Shown piece after piece: positions 27,679 to 36,789 of a stretch of DNA of 61,028 nucleotides. Source of the stretch: an uncultured bacterium (lineage in GTDB: Bacteria > Pseudomonadota > Alphaproteobacteria > Sphingomonadales > Sphingomonadaceae); the NCBI GenBank assembly GCA_903884945.1, contig CAISGR010000273.1:1-61028 (forward strand), read 5' to 3'. Made by a program: the position numbers and the translations under genes. Position 1 is the stretch's first letter; each line of letters starts with the position of its first letter. Below the pieces are notes generated by a model. It ran no database searches, was not told the origin of the DNA, and saw nothing but the letters and a program-made list of their open reading frames with translations.

Positions 27679-29382
27679 ATGGAGGGCACCCAAACGGCAC
27701 CGCTGCACTGGTGGCAGACACGATGGTTCGTCGCGGCAATGGCGATCGTTGCGATCATACCGCTGCTGTGGCCGACGATCCCGCCGCTGGTCGACCTGCC
27801 GGGTCATCTCGGGCGCTACCGGGTGCAGCTGGCCTATCAGGACCATGCGTGGCTGCGCGAGTGGTATGATTTCCAGTGGCAGCTGATCGGCAATCTCGGG
27901 ATCGACATCCTGATCATCCCGCTGTCCAAGGTCTTCGGGCTCGAGCTGGCGCTGAAGCTGATCGTCATGACGATCCCGGCGCTGACGGTGACCGGCCTGC
28001 TTTGGATCGCGCGCGAGGTGCATGGCCGCATTCCGGCGACTGCCCTGTTCGCGCTGCCGATCGCCTATAGCTATCCCTTCCATTTCGGTTTCATCAACTT
28101 CGCGCTGTCGATGGCGATTGCGCTCAACGCCTTCGCGCTGTGGCTGCGGCTGGCGCGGCTCGGCAAGCTGCGGCTGCGCGCGATCATCTTCGTGCCGCTC
28201 TCCTGCGCGCTGTGGGTGTGCCACACCTTCGGGTGGGGCGTGCTCGGCGTGCTCGCCTTTTCGGGCGAGATGGTCCGCCAGCACGATGTCGGGCATCGCT
28301 GGCTCAACGCCTGGGTGCGCGCCGGGCTGAACTGCCTCCCGCTCGCCCTGCCGATGGTGATGATGGTGATGTGGCGCAGCGGCCATCATGTCGGCGGCGA
28401 GACATCGGACTGGTTCGACTGGCACGCCAAGGTGATCTGGCTGACCAAGATGCTCGACGATCGCTGGGCGTTGTTCGACATCGCTTCCGCCGCAATCCTG
28501 TTCCTGATCCTGTTCAAGGGTTTCCGCGATCCGGCCATCGAATATTCGCGCAACCTGGGCCTTTCGGCGCTCTTCCTGCTCGCGGTGTTCATCCTGCTGC
28601 CGCGGATCGTGTTCGGTTCGGCCTATGCCGATATGCGCCTGGCCCCGTTCGTTATCGGCATCGCCGTGATCGCGCTCCGGCCCAAGCCGGGCGTCTCGAT
28701 CCGCCACAGCGCGACGCTGGCGGCGCTCGGCCTTGCCTTCTTCCTCGTGCGGATCGCCGGCACGACGATCAGCTTCTGGCTCTACAGCCAGGCCTATGAT
28801 CGCGAGCTCAAGGCGCTCGATCATGTCCCGGTGGGGGCAAAACTAGTCAGCTTCGTGGGCACTGAATGCCGCGGCGGCTGGCTGATGAGCCGGCTCGAGC
28901 ATCTGCCTGCGATCGCGCTCGAGCGGCGCCTCGCCTACAGCAACGATCAATGGTCGATGGCCGGCGCGCAGCTGCTGACCGCGCGCTACGGCCCCGCCCG
29001 CCGTTTCGCGCATGATGCGTCGCAGATCGTGACGGAGAAATATTGCCGCGGCGAATGGTGGCGCAGCATCTCGCTGTCGCTGGCGCGCTTCCCGCGCGAT
29101 GCGTTCGACTATGTCTGGCTGATCCAGCCGCCGCGCTACGATCCGAAATTCAATGCCGGGCTGGTCGAAGTGTGGCGCAACGGCTCGAGCGTCCTGTTCC
29201 GGGTCGACCACAAGGTGACGCCGCCGCCGGTACCGCTGTTCCCCGAAGAGATCAGGGCGCTGGAAATCCAGGCCCGGCGGCTCAGGGCCCGCGGCGGAAC
29301 GGGGTCGCTTCCCCCAGCCACGCCTGATCGGACGCCACCGCCTGCCGCTCCTGCTCCAGGAACTGCGCGACCGCCCGCCTGA
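27679..29382 (+). CDS. Multi-pass membrane protein, paralogue 2 of a tandem pair
   Basis: A 567-residue protein clearly homologous to the preceding gene: WWQTRWFV, PLVDLPGHLGRYR, IGNLGIDI, AREVHGRIP, VCHTFGWGVLG, YADMRLAPF, NDQWSMAGAQLL, DASQIV and VWRNGSSVLFRV. The C-terminus carries an additional Pro/Ala-rich tail of about 40 residues. That tail lies over the convergent acyltransferase gene (101-base overlap) and may be poorly constrained. ATG 27679 is chosen (GTG 27676 adjoins it). The function is unknown; an envelope glycosyltransferase role is inferred from context and topology. Confidence 0.75.
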   Translation: MEGTQTAPLHWWQTRWFVAAMAIVAIIPLLWPTIPPLVDLPGHLGRYRVQLAYQDHAWLREWYDFQWQLIGNLGIDILIIPLSKVFGLELALKLIVMTIPALTVTGLLWIAREVHGRIPATALFALPIAYSYPFHFGFINFALSMAIALNAFALWLRLARLGKLRLRAIIFVPLSCALWVCHTFGWGVLGVLAFSGEMVRQHDVGHRWLNAWVRAGLNCLPLALPMVMMVMWRSGHHVGGETSDWFDWHAKVIWLTKMLDDRWALFDIASAAILFLILFKGFRDPAIEYSRNLGLSALFLLAVFILLPRIVFGSAYADMRLAPFVIGIAVIALRPKPGVSIRHSATLAALGLAFFLVRIAGTTISFWLYSQAYDRELKALDHVPVGAKLVSFVGTECRGGWLMSRLEHLPAIALERRLAYSNDQWSMAGAQLLTARYGPARRFAHDASQIVTEKYCRGEWWRSISLSLARFPRDAFDYVWLIQPPRYDPKFNAGLVEVWRNGSSVLFRVDHKVTPPPVPLFPEEIRALEIQARRLRARGGTGSLPPATPDRTPPPAAPAPGTARPPA

Positions 29383-30421
29383 AGCCCGGATCGGGGATGT
29401 AATGCGCCGACCAGGTCGTCACCGGCACATAGCCGCGCGCGAGCTTGTGCTCGCCCTGCGCGCCGGCTTCGACTGTCTTCAGCCCGCGTGCGATCGCGGC
29501 GTCGATCGCCTGATAATAGCAGAGCTCGAAATGGAGGAAGGGCACTTCCTCGGTGCAGCCCCAATAGCGGCCGTAGAGCGTGTCTGCACCGATCAGGTTG
29601 AGCGCCCCGGCGATCGGGCGGCCGTCGCGCTCGGCGAGGATCAGCAGCACCTTGTCGGCCATGCGCTCGCCGAGCAGCGAGAAGAACCGGCGGGTCAGAT
29701 AGGGGCGGCCCCATTTGCGCGAGCCGGTATCCTGGTAGAAGATCCAGAAGGCATCCCAGTCCGCCTCGGTGATGGCCGCGCCGGTGACGTGCCGGATCGT
29801 CAGGCCCTCCATCGCGGCGCTGCGCTCCTTGCGGATCGCCTTGCGCTTCCGGCTCGCGAGCGCGCCGAGGAAATCCTCGAACCCGCCATAGCCCTGGTTC
29901 TGCCAGTGATATTGCGTACCGGCGCGCATCAGCCACCCCGCCGCCTCGAACAGGGGAAGCTGCTCGGGCGCGATGAAGGTCGCATGGGCGGACGACAGGC
30001 GATGCTGGTCGGTGACCGCCTCGATCGCGCCGATCAGCGCCGGGGCCAGCGCCGCGTCCCGCAGCAGCAGGCGTGGCCCGGGCGCGGGAGTGAAGGGCAC
30101 CGCGACCTGAAGCTTGGGATAATAGCGCCCGCCGGCCCGTTCCCAGGCATCGGCCCAGCCATGATCGAAGACATATTCGCCCTGGCTGTGGCTCTTGCCA
30201 TAGGCGGGCGCGATCGCGGCGGGGCGGCCATCGGCGCCGTCGATCACGATCGGCAGCGGCTGCCAGCCGGTCTCGGCGACGGCGCTGCGCGATTCCTCGA
30301 GGATCGAGAGAAAATCATGCCCGACAAAGGGATTGGCCGAGCCGGCGCAGGCATCCCAATCCGCGGCCTGAATCGAGGATACGCCGTCGGCGATTCGGGC
30401 AGTGACGGCGGACTTGCTCAC
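29282..30421 (-). CDS. FemAB-like/GNAT N-acyltransferase (COG3146 type)
   Basis: A 379-residue soluble protein of the predicted N-acyltransferase family with a FemAB-like double GNAT fold. Conserved stretches are NPFVGHDFLSILEES, AYGKSHSQGEYVFDHGWADA, KRKAIRKER, and the signature VEAGAQGEHKLARGYVPVTTWSAHYI. It starts with GTG at 30421. Members transfer an acyl or aminoacyl group to an unknown acceptor; the cell envelope is suspected. It is convergent with the membrane-protein trio, overlapping its end by 101 bases. Confidence 0.88.
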   Translation of the reverse strand: MSKSAVTARIADGVSSIQAADWDACAGSANPFVGHDFLSILEESRSAVAETGWQPLPIVIDGADGRPAAIAPAYGKSHSQGEYVFDHGWADAWERAGGRYYPKLQVAVPFTPAPGPRLLLRDAALAPALIGAIEAVTDQHRLSSAHATFIAPEQLPLFEAAGWLMRAGTQYHWQNQGYGGFEDFLGALASRKRKAIRKERSAAMEGLTIRHVTGAAITEADWDAFWIFYQDTGSRKWGRPYLTRRFFSLLGERMADKVLLILAERDGRPIAGALNLIGADTLYGRYWGCTEEVPFLHFELCYYQAIDAAIARGLKTVEAGAQGEHKLARGYVPVTTWSAHYIPDPGFRRAVAQFLEQERQAVASDQAWLGEATPFRRGP

Positions 30422-30503
30422 TGCCCCTACCTAGGTGGCGGGGGCGCGGTTTCCAACCGGTGAGATCATCATCGACAGGATGGCCTGCCACCGACGGCTG
30501 GGT

Positions 30504-31409
30504 TTACTGGCCGAAGCTCGTCGCGCGGTACAACAGCGTGATCGCGACCCGGCGGTTGCGCGGATCGGCCGGGTTGTCCTCGATCATCGGCTCGCGGTCG
30601 GCGACGCCTTCGATCCGGTTGAAGCGCTGCTCAGGAATGCCGCCCGATGCCAGCCGCCGGCGGGTCGCCTCGGCGCGGCCGCTCGACAGCATCCAGTTGT
30701 TCATGGCGAGCGGATCGCCATAGCCCAGGCTGTCGGTATGGCCGCGGATCATGATCGGGTTGGTCGTGTCCCGGATCGATTCGGCGATCAGCCCGATCAG
30801 CTTGGCCGCCTCGGGCTCGAGTTGCGTCGTGCCGACCCCGAACATCGAATAATTGGCGTCGTCGATCAGGTCGATGCGCAGCCCGTTCTGGGTCCGCACG
30901 AAGCGGACATGCGAGGCGAGCTTCGACAGCTTGGGGTTGGACGACATCGCCTGCGCCACCTGGCGGTGCATCTTCTCGAAGTTCTTGCGGTCCTCGGCGC
31001 CGAGGACTGCCTTGTCCTTCAGCGTGCCCTTCTGGCCGGTGCCGACCTGGTCGCCGCCGAGCGCCTCGACCGGGATCGTCATCGATCGCGTGCCGGTCTG
31101 CGAGGCCTTGTGCGGGTAGTTGTCCTTGTCGGTGATCGAATCGCCGCCGAACATGCCGTTGGAGCCGGCGCTGTTCTGCTTCATCTGGACGAGTGTCGGC
31201 GCGAAATAGTCGGCGAGCGCCTTGCGTTGCTTCTCGTTGGTCGCGCCCAGCAGCCACATCAGCAGGAAGAAGGCCATCATCGCGGTCACGAAATCGGCAT
31301 AGGCGACCTTCCAGGCACCGCCGTGATGCCCGCCATGTCCCTCGATATAGATCTTCTTGTAGATGATCTTCGGCGGCTGGTTGCTGCCGTGCGGTGCGCG
31401 CGCGGCCAC
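30504..31409 (-). CDS. motB: Flagellar motor stator protein MotB
   Basis: Proton-channel and peptidoglycan-anchoring half of the stator. 301 residues. A single TM (about 34-54) carries the essential Asp39 in WKVAYADFVTAMMAFFLLMWLL. A linker/plug follows, then a C-terminal OmpA domain (about 190-295) with IMIRGHTDSLGY and DPRNRRVAI. It starts with GTG three bases after the motA stop, so the two are made from one transcript. It is the last gene of the leftward motA-motB unit. Confidence 0.96.
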   Translation of the reverse strand: MAARAPHGSNQPPKIIYKKIYIEGHGGHHGGAWKVAYADFVTAMMAFFLLMWLLGATNEKQRKALADYFAPTLVQMKQNSAGSNGMFGGDSITDKDNYPHKASQTGTRSMTIPVEALGGDQVGTGQKGTLKDKAVLGAEDRKNFEKMHRQVAQAMSSNPKLSKLASHVRFVRTQNGLRIDLIDDANYSMFGVGTTQLEPEAAKLIGLIAESIRDTTNPIMIRGHTDSLGYGDPLAMNNWMLSSGRAEATRRRLASGGIPEQRFNRIEGVADREPMIEDNPADPRNRRVAITLLYRATSFGQ

Positions 31410-31412
31410 CGT

Positions 31413-32276
31413 CTATCGACCCCTGAGACCGTCGAAGACCTCGGCGAAGCCGGGCTGGTTCGAATGGGCGATGCCGGAGCGCGCCGCCTCGATCACCAGC
31501 GGCTGCGGATGGCCGTGGAGCGAGGCGATGATGATCTGCTTGACCACATGATAGATCGCCGCATCTGCCTCGACGACCTGTTTCAGCCGGTTGGCGAGCG
31601 GGCTGACGATGCCATAGGCAAGCAGCACGCCCATGAAGGTGCCGACCAGGGCCGAGCCGATCATCGCGCCGAGGATCGCCGGCGGCTTGTCGATCGACCC
31701 CATGGTCTTCACCACGCCGAGCACCGCCGCGACGATGCCGAGCGCGGGAAGCGCGTCGGCGAGGCTCGCCAGCGTGCCGTGCGGCCCTTCGACTTCGTGA
31801 TGGTGAGTCTTGATCATGTTGTCCATGACGTCCTCGACCGCATGCACGTCGAGCGTACCCGAGGAGACCACGACGAGCCGCAGCGTGTCGGCGATCAGGT
31901 TGATCAGCGTATGGTCGGCGAGCAGGCGCGGATATTCGGCGAAGAGCGCGGAGGATTTCGGATCCTCGACATGCGGCTCGAGCGCGATGGGTCCCTCGGT
32001 GCGCAGCATCTTCATCAGCTTCGACACGAGGAAGATCGTGTCGAGATAATCCTGCTTGTTGTATTTGGGGCCCTTGAAGATCTTGGAGAAGCTGCCGCCC
32101 AGCGCCTTCAGTTCCTTCATCGAATTGCCGATGATCAGCGCGCCGGCGGCGGCGCCGCCGATGATCAGCATTTCGTGCGGAATCGCTTCCATCACCGGGC
32201 CGAGCGCGCCGCCGGTGATCGCGAAGCCGCCAAAGATCATGACGAGCAGTACGACGAGGCCGATCACCGGAAACAT
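31413..32276 (-). CDS. motA: Flagellar motor stator protein MotA
   Basis: Proton-channel subunit of the flagellar stator. 287 residues and four membrane segments: two at the N-terminus (MFPVIGLVVLLVMIFGGFAI and EMLIIGGAAAGALII) and two after the cytoplasmic domain, with the conserved LASLADALPALGIVAAVLGVV and ILGAMIGSALVGTFMGVLLAYG. This is the standard long MotA, unlike the compact copy at 41327. A sigma-28-like promoter lies at 32313-32339, about 30 bases upstream of the expected leader. Confidence 0.96.
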   Translation of the reverse strand: MFPVIGLVVLLVMIFGGFAITGGALGPVMEAIPHEMLIIGGAAAGALIIGNSMKELKALGGSFSKIFKGPKYNKQDYLDTIFLVSKLMKMLRTEGPIALEPHVEDPKSSALFAEYPRLLADHTLINLIADTLRLVVVSSGTLDVHAVEDVMDNMIKTHHHEVEGPHGTLASLADALPALGIVAAVLGVVKTMGSIDKPPAILGAMIGSALVGTFMGVLLAYGIVSPLANRLKQVVEADAAIYHVVKQIIIASLHGHPQPLVIEAARSGIAHSNQPGFAEVFDGLRGR

Positions 32277-32312
32277 GGTCTGCTGGGTCCCCCTACTATG
32301 CCGCCATTCCTG

Positions 32313-32339
32313 AGAACGGCCGCGATCATTCCCGGTTAA
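32313..32339 (-). promoter_or_regulatory. Sigma-28 (FliA)-type promoter candidate for motA-motB
   Basis: On the minus strand TTAA, 15 bases, then GCCGTTCT. The spacing equals the classic FliA layout (TAAA-N15-GCCGATAA) and equals that of the flgM and fliC elements in this window. The predicted leader to the motA ATG is about 30 bases. Confidence 0.5.
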
Positions 32340-32377
32340 CTGGATTTCGTAGCCAACCGGTTACCAACCGGCCGGGA

Positions 32378-33289
32378 TCACTTGAGATAATCGAACAAGG
32401 ACAATTGGCTGAGCTTGGTGAAGCTCGCCTGGGTCGCCGAGAGGATCGTCATGGTCTTCTGCAACTCGGTGATCGCGGCGGTGACGTCGGTATCCTCGAG
32501 CGCTGACCGGTCGGTCTCGCGATTCGCGGCGGTGTCGGTCAGCTGGCTGGAGACCAGCTCGAGCCGCGCGGCGCGGGCGCCCACCGAGCCCTGCACGCTC
32601 GTCACCTGAGTCTGCGCAGCGGTCAGCGCGTTGCCGGCTTCCTTGGCCGCCGCCGTCACGCTGCCGCCGGCATTGAGCGCTGCGGCGAATTTCGAGATGA
32701 TCGCGAACACATCGCTGGTGCCGCTCGCGGTCGCGATGCCGCCGAACACGCGCGCGGCGGTGTCGGTCGCGACGATCTGCTGATCGCCCCCGATCGGAAT
32801 CGCCGCCGGGCTGCCGGTACCGGTGAAGCTCACCGTACCGTCAGTGCCGACCGTCACGGCGCTGTCGCCGGTGGCGGCACCGAACAACGGCTGGCCACGC
32901 GCATCCGTGGTGTTGGCGAGGCCGACAAGATTGTCGAGCACGCCCTTGAGCTGGGTCGCGATCGTCGCGCGATTGGCATCCGTCAGCGTTCCGTTGCCCG
33001 CCTGCAGCACCAGTTCGGAGGCGCTCTGCAGTGCGTTCTGGACGGCGGTGAGGGTGGTGTCCGACTGCTGCAGCAGCGACTGGGCCAGCGTGACATTGGC
33101 GCCGGCCGCAGTATCGTCCGCCTTGCCCTGCTTGAGCCCGGCAAGCCGCTGATAGGCGACGACATCGTCCGACGGCGCAGTGAACTTGACCGTGCTCGAC
33201 ACCTGGTTCTGCAGCGCGTCGGCCTTCTGGCTGAGCTTCTGCATGAACGCCGTAGAGCGGTCATAGAGCTGGGAGGTGCTGATCTGCAT
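32378..33289 (-). CDS. flgL: Flagellar hook-associated protein 3 (hook-filament junction)
   Basis: A 303-residue flagellin-like junction protein. Its N-terminal QISTSQLYDRSTAFMQKLSQKADALQNQV and C-terminal ITELQKTMTILSATQASFTKLSQLSLFDYLK regions form the D0/D1 coiled coils. It is exported by the flagellar type III system and therefore has no Sec signal. ATG 33289 gives the usual MQIS start; a TTG at 33301 overlapping the flgK stop is possible. It is the last gene of the flgB-flgL run. Confidence 0.93.
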   Translation of the reverse strand: MQISTSQLYDRSTAFMQKLSQKADALQNQVSSTVKFTAPSDDVVAYQRLAGLKQGKADDTAAGANVTLAQSLLQQSDTTLTAVQNALQSASELVLQAGNGTLTDANRATIATQLKGVLDNLVGLANTTDARGQPLFGAATGDSAVTVGTDGTVSFTGTGSPAAIPIGGDQQIVATDTAARVFGGIATASGTSDVFAIISKFAAALNAGGSVTAAAKEAGNALTAAQTQVTSVQGSVGARAARLELVSSQLTDTAANRETDRSALEDTDVTAAITELQKTMTILSATQASFTKLSQLSLFDYLK

Positions 33290-33297
33290 CGGGCTGC

Positions 33298-34644
33298 TCA
33301 ACGAATATCGAGGATTGACTGGAAGGTTTCGCGCGCGACCTGGATCACCCGGCTCGACGCGGAATAGGCCTGCTGGAAGCGCATCAGGTCGACTGCTTCG
33401 CTGTCGAGGTTGACGCCGGAGACGCTGTCGCGGGCTGCGATCGCGCCGTCGCGGATCGCGCTCTGCGCCTCTGCGATCTGCTTGCGCGAGGCGAGCGCTG
33501 CGGCGTTGTCCGCGACGAGGCTCGTCGTGTTCGCCTCGAAGCCGCCGCTGCTGCGCAGCGCGGTCAGCCCCGCGAGATTGCTGTTGTCGCGCGTGCCCCC
33601 GCCGACCGCGGCCGCGGCGATACCGCGCGGGTCGGTCAGGGCGAGGCTGAGATCGGTCGGCGTGCTTCCCGCCTGGAACAGCGCGGCGCCAGCATTGCCG
33701 TCAAGATCGCGGCCCTGCGCCTGCACAGCATTGACGCCGTCAGTGAAATCGGCGGCGATGCCGTTCAGCTGGGCGCGTGCTGCTGCGATGCGCTGGGCGC
33801 CGTCGGCGATCCCGGCAAGCGCACCGCCGGCGGGGATGACGGTCGCGCTTTCGCCGTCGCGGTGGACCGCGAAGGATACCGTGCCTTCAGTATTGCGGAC
33901 ATAGGTAACTGCGCCGGCATCGTTGCCGGCGACCAGCACCGGCCCGCTGCTGTTGCCGAGGCGGACGGTCGCGCGACCGGCGGCATCGGTCACAACCGAG
34001 ACATCGGTGATTGCGCTGATCTGTTCGAGCAGTTGGTCGCGCTGGTCGGCAAGTGCGGCCGCGCCGGTGCTGCCGGGGGTGGCGCGTGCAATGCCGTCAT
34101 TGACCTTGGCCAGTGCCGTGCCGAGACCGTTCAAGGTGGTGACCGCATTCTCGGCGGTGCCGTCGAGATCCGCCGAAACCTGATCGAGCGCCTTGCCGGT
34201 CGCCGAGAAGGCGTTGGCGACTGAGGTGGCCGATTCGAGAAAGGCGGAACGCGGCGTGCTCGCGGTGGGATCGCCGGCGATCGCCTGCGCTGCGTTGAAG
34301 AAGCCCGTCAGCCGGTCGCCAAGCTGGTTGCCGGTCAGCGCGGTCTGGATCCGGTCGAGCCAGGCGACCCCGGTTTCGCTGCGCGCCAGATCGGCGCTGG
34401 ACGAGCGGACATCAGCGGCGCGGAAGGCATCCGCCGAGCGCACGGTGCCGGCGACGAAGACGCCTTGCCCCGTGGCGACATTGCCGGTGGCGGCAACCCC
34501 GCCCGGGGCGATCGATTCCTTGAGCGCGACCGTGCGGCGGGAATAGCCCGCGGTGCCGGCATTCGCGATATTCTCGGAAATGGTGGTGAGCGCGCTCTGA
34601 TAGGCACGCACGCCGCTCGCGCCGGTGGCGAGAAGATCGCTCAC
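33298..34644 (-). CDS. flgK: Flagellar hook-associated protein 1
   Basis: First junction protein between hook and filament. 448 residues. The N-terminal rod/hook family motif is ISENIANAGTAGYSRRTV. The C-terminal D0 region is DSEAVDLMRFQQAYSASSRVIQVARETFQSILDIR. It is exported through the flagellar channel. It starts with GTG overlapping the flgJ stop (GTGA), indicating coupled translation. Confidence 0.95.
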   Translation of the reverse strand: MSDLLATGASGVRAYQSALTTISENIANAGTAGYSRRTVALKESIAPGGVAATGNVATGQGVFVAGTVRSADAFRAADVRSSSADLARSETGVAWLDRIQTALTGNQLGDRLTGFFNAAQAIAGDPTASTPRSAFLESATSVANAFSATGKALDQVSADLDGTAENAVTTLNGLGTALAKVNDGIARATPGSTGAAALADQRDQLLEQISAITDVSVVTDAAGRATVRLGNSSGPVLVAGNDAGAVTYVRNTEGTVSFAVHRDGESATVIPAGGALAGIADGAQRIAAARAQLNGIAADFTDGVNAVQAQGRDLDGNAGAALFQAGSTPTDLSLALTDPRGIAAAAVGGGTRDNSNLAGLTALRSSGGFEANTTSLVADNAAALASRKQIAEAQSAIRDGAIAARDSVSGVNLDSEAVDLMRFQQAYSASSRVIQVARETFQSILDIR

Positions 34645-34991
34645 GGCGCCTTATCCGAAGGCGTGGCCGCCGGGTCGGCTTCCGGCTGCAGACTGGCCTG
34701 TGACTTGGCGAGGAAGTCGGTCATCGCCTTGCCGATGCCGAGCGGCGCGTGATCGGCCATCGACTGGGCGATATTCTGGTCCTGCATCTCGCGGAACGTG
34801 TCGAGCCCTTTGGACGAGAACAGGTCCTCGGCGAGGTGCGCCTGACGCATCGATTTCAGCATCATGCCGGCGAACACCGCCTCGAATTTCTTGCCCGCTT
34901 TGTCGAGATTGGCGCGCGACGAAAGGCGGCTGGTGTCGAGGCTGATGCCGGTGGTCGGCGTTGCCGCGGGAAGGGCTGGGATATCGCTCAC
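34641..34991 (-). CDS. flgJ: Rod-binding protein, FlgJ N-terminal domain only
   Basis: A 116-residue protein equal to the rod-capping half of enterobacterial FlgJ: KKFEAVFAGMMLKSMRQAHL, then MQDQNIAQSMADH. The muramidase half is missing; a separate lytic transglycosylase is encoded at 43891. This split is usual in alphaproteobacteria. It starts with GTG, overlaps flgI and flgK by four bases each, and lies in the middle of the basal-body operon. Confidence 0.88.
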   Translation of the reverse strand: MSDIPALPAATPTTGISLDTSRLSSRANLDKAGKKFEAVFAGMMLKSMRQAHLAEDLFSSKGLDTFREMQDQNIAQSMADHAPLGIGKAMTDFLAKSQASLQPEADPAATPSDKAP

Positions 34992-36097
34992 AGGACGATC
35001 AACTCCGCTTTCAGCGCTCCGGCTTCCTTCAGCGCTTCGAGGATGGCGACCAGATCGGCCGGCGATGCGCCGATCGCATTCACTGCCTTGACGATGTCGG
35101 CAAGCTTCGGGCCGGGATCGAGCAGGAACATCGGGCGATGCTCCTCGTCGACTGCGACGGCGCTCTTCTGCTCGGTCGCGGTCTGGCCCTGGCTGAACGG
35201 CTGGGGCTGGCTGACATGCTGGCTCTCGTCGATGCGCACCGTGAGCTTGCCGTGGCTGACCGCGGCGGGGCCGACGCGGACGGCGGAATTGATCACGACA
35301 GTACCGGTGCGGGCGTTGACAATCACCTTGGCCGAAGGCTGCGCGGCCACGACATCGAGATTCTCGATCTCGCTCATCAGTGTCGCGCGGACGTCGCCGC
35401 CGACCGGCGCACGCACCGCAACCGAGACGGCGTCGACCGCTTCGGCAGTGCCGGCGCCCAGCCGGGTGTTGATCGCCGCGGCGACATTCTGCGCCGTCGT
35501 GAAATCGGCGCGGGAGAGATTATAGGTCAGCACCGGCGAATTCTCGAAACCGGTCTGAACGGTGCGCTCGACCGTCGCGCCCTCGGGAATGCGCCCCGCC
35601 GAAGGAATGTTGACGACGATCTGGGAGCCGTCCTTGCCCTCGGCACCGAGCCCGCCGACTGCGAGATTGCCCTGCGCCATCGCATAGATCTGGCCATCGG
35701 CGCCGAGCAGCGGGGTGAGGATCAGCGCGCCGCCGCGCAGCGACTTGGCCTTGCCCATCGAGGCGACCGTGATGTCGAGCTTCTGGCCCGGCTTGGCGAA
35801 GGCCGGCAGATCGGCGGTGATCATCACGACTGCCGCATTCTTCAGGCCCGGATTGGTGCCGGGCGGCAGTTGCAGCCCGAAGCGCGAGGCGACTGCTTTC
35901 ATCGACTGGATGGTATATTCCAGATTGTCGTCGCCCGTGCCCGGCAGGCCGACGACGATGCCATAGCCCGTCAACTGGTTCGACCGGATGCCCTGGAACC
36001 CGCCCAGATCCTTGATTCGATCGGCATTGGCCGGGCCCGCGATCAGCAGGCCGGCAAGCAGGGCAGTCAGGAAGCGGAGCATCGCGGGCGCTTTCAT
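34988..36097 (-). CDS. flgI: Flagellar P-ring protein
   Basis: Forms the periplasmic P-ring bushing around the rod. 369 residues with a Sec signal peptide (MLRFLTALLAGLLIAGPANA). The mature start DRIKDLGGFQGIRSNQLTGYGIVVGLPGTGDD is diagnostic. The C-terminus has IVKAVNAIGASPADLVAILEALKEAGAL. It overlaps flgH by one base and flgJ by four. Its chaperone FlgA is encoded on the other strand at 42597. Confidence 0.96.
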   Translation of the reverse strand: MKAPAMLRFLTALLAGLLIAGPANADRIKDLGGFQGIRSNQLTGYGIVVGLPGTGDDNLEYTIQSMKAVASRFGLQLPPGTNPGLKNAAVVMITADLPAFAKPGQKLDITVASMGKAKSLRGGALILTPLLGADGQIYAMAQGNLAVGGLGAEGKDGSQIVVNIPSAGRIPEGATVERTVQTGFENSPVLTYNLSRADFTTAQNVAAAINTRLGAGTAEAVDAVSVAVRAPVGGDVRATLMSEIENLDVVAAQPSAKVIVNARTGTVVINSAVRVGPAAVSHGKLTVRIDESQHVSQPQPFSQGQTATEQKSAVAVDEEHRPMFLLDPGPKLADIVKAVNAIGASPADLVAILEALKEAGALKAELIVL

Positions 36098-36789
36098 TAG
36101 AACGGGCTGACCATCGAGAAGAAGCGGCCGAACCAGCCCTGGCGGCTGGCACGGGCGACGTCGCCCTTGCCGGTATAGGCGATCTGGGCGTCCGCCACGC
36201 GGGTGGAGGGAACGCGGTTGTCGGCGTCGATGTCGGCGACGCGGATCAGCCCTTTGATCTGGACGAACTCGTCACCGCGATTGAGCGTCACGCGTTTCTG
36301 GCCCTGCACGAGCATGGTGCCGTTGGGATAGACTGCGGCAACCGTCACGCTGACCTCGCCCGAGAGCGTGTTGGACTGGTCGGTCGCGCCGCTGCCGCTG
36401 AAATTGCGGGTGTTGCTGAGGCTCGCATCGGTCGTCTTGAACAGGGCGAGCGAACCGGTGCTGGGCGGCGTGATGCTCGCGCCGCCGCCGCTGTCGAGCT
36501 TGGAGCTCGCCGATTTCGAGGCGGCGGTGCGCTCGACCAGCACGATGGTCAGCGGATCGCCGACGCGGCGCGCGCGTGACCCTTCGTACAAGGCCGCATA
36601 GCCTTCGCTGATCTGGAAGATCGAGCCATTGGCGGGCGGTGGCGTCGGCACCGGTTGCGGCAGGGTCGCCGAGAAATCGACCTTGGGCTTCCTGGCCCCG
36701 AACAGGCGTGCGTCGGCAGGCGACGGCGCAAGTGCGGCGGCAAGGGAGAAGGCGATGATGGCGGGTGACGGTTTCATGAAATTAACCAT
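36097..36789 (-). CDS. flgH: Flagellar L-ring protein, without a lipobox cysteine
   Basis: Forms the outer-membrane L-ring. About 230 residues from ATG 36789, which overlaps the flgG stop; ATG 36777 (MKPSPAII) gives 226. Family motifs are YEGSRARRVGDPLTIVLVE, VTVAAVYPNGTMLVQGQKRVTLN and IRVADIDADNRVPSTRVADAQIAYTG. Most FlgH are lipoproteins with a lipobox Cys. Here the signal sequence ends PSPADA-R and the whole protein has no Cys, so it must be held without N-terminal lipid. Confidence 0.94.
   Translation of the reverse strand: MVNFMKPSPAIIAFSLAAALAPSPADARLFGARKPKVDFSATLPQPVPTPPPANGSIFQISEGYAALYEGSRARRVGDPLTIVLVERTAASKSASSKLDSGGGASITPPSTGSLALFKTTDASLSNTRNFSGSGATDQSNTLSGEVSVTVAAVYPNGTMLVQGQKRVTLNRGDEFVQIKGLIRVADIDADNRVPSTRVADAQIAYTGKGDVARASRQGWFGRFFSMVSPF

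Noticed and set aside
30435..32339. 634-codon plus-strand open frame over motB and motA
   Set aside because: motA and motB on the minus strand are unmistakable; the plus frame shows no domain.
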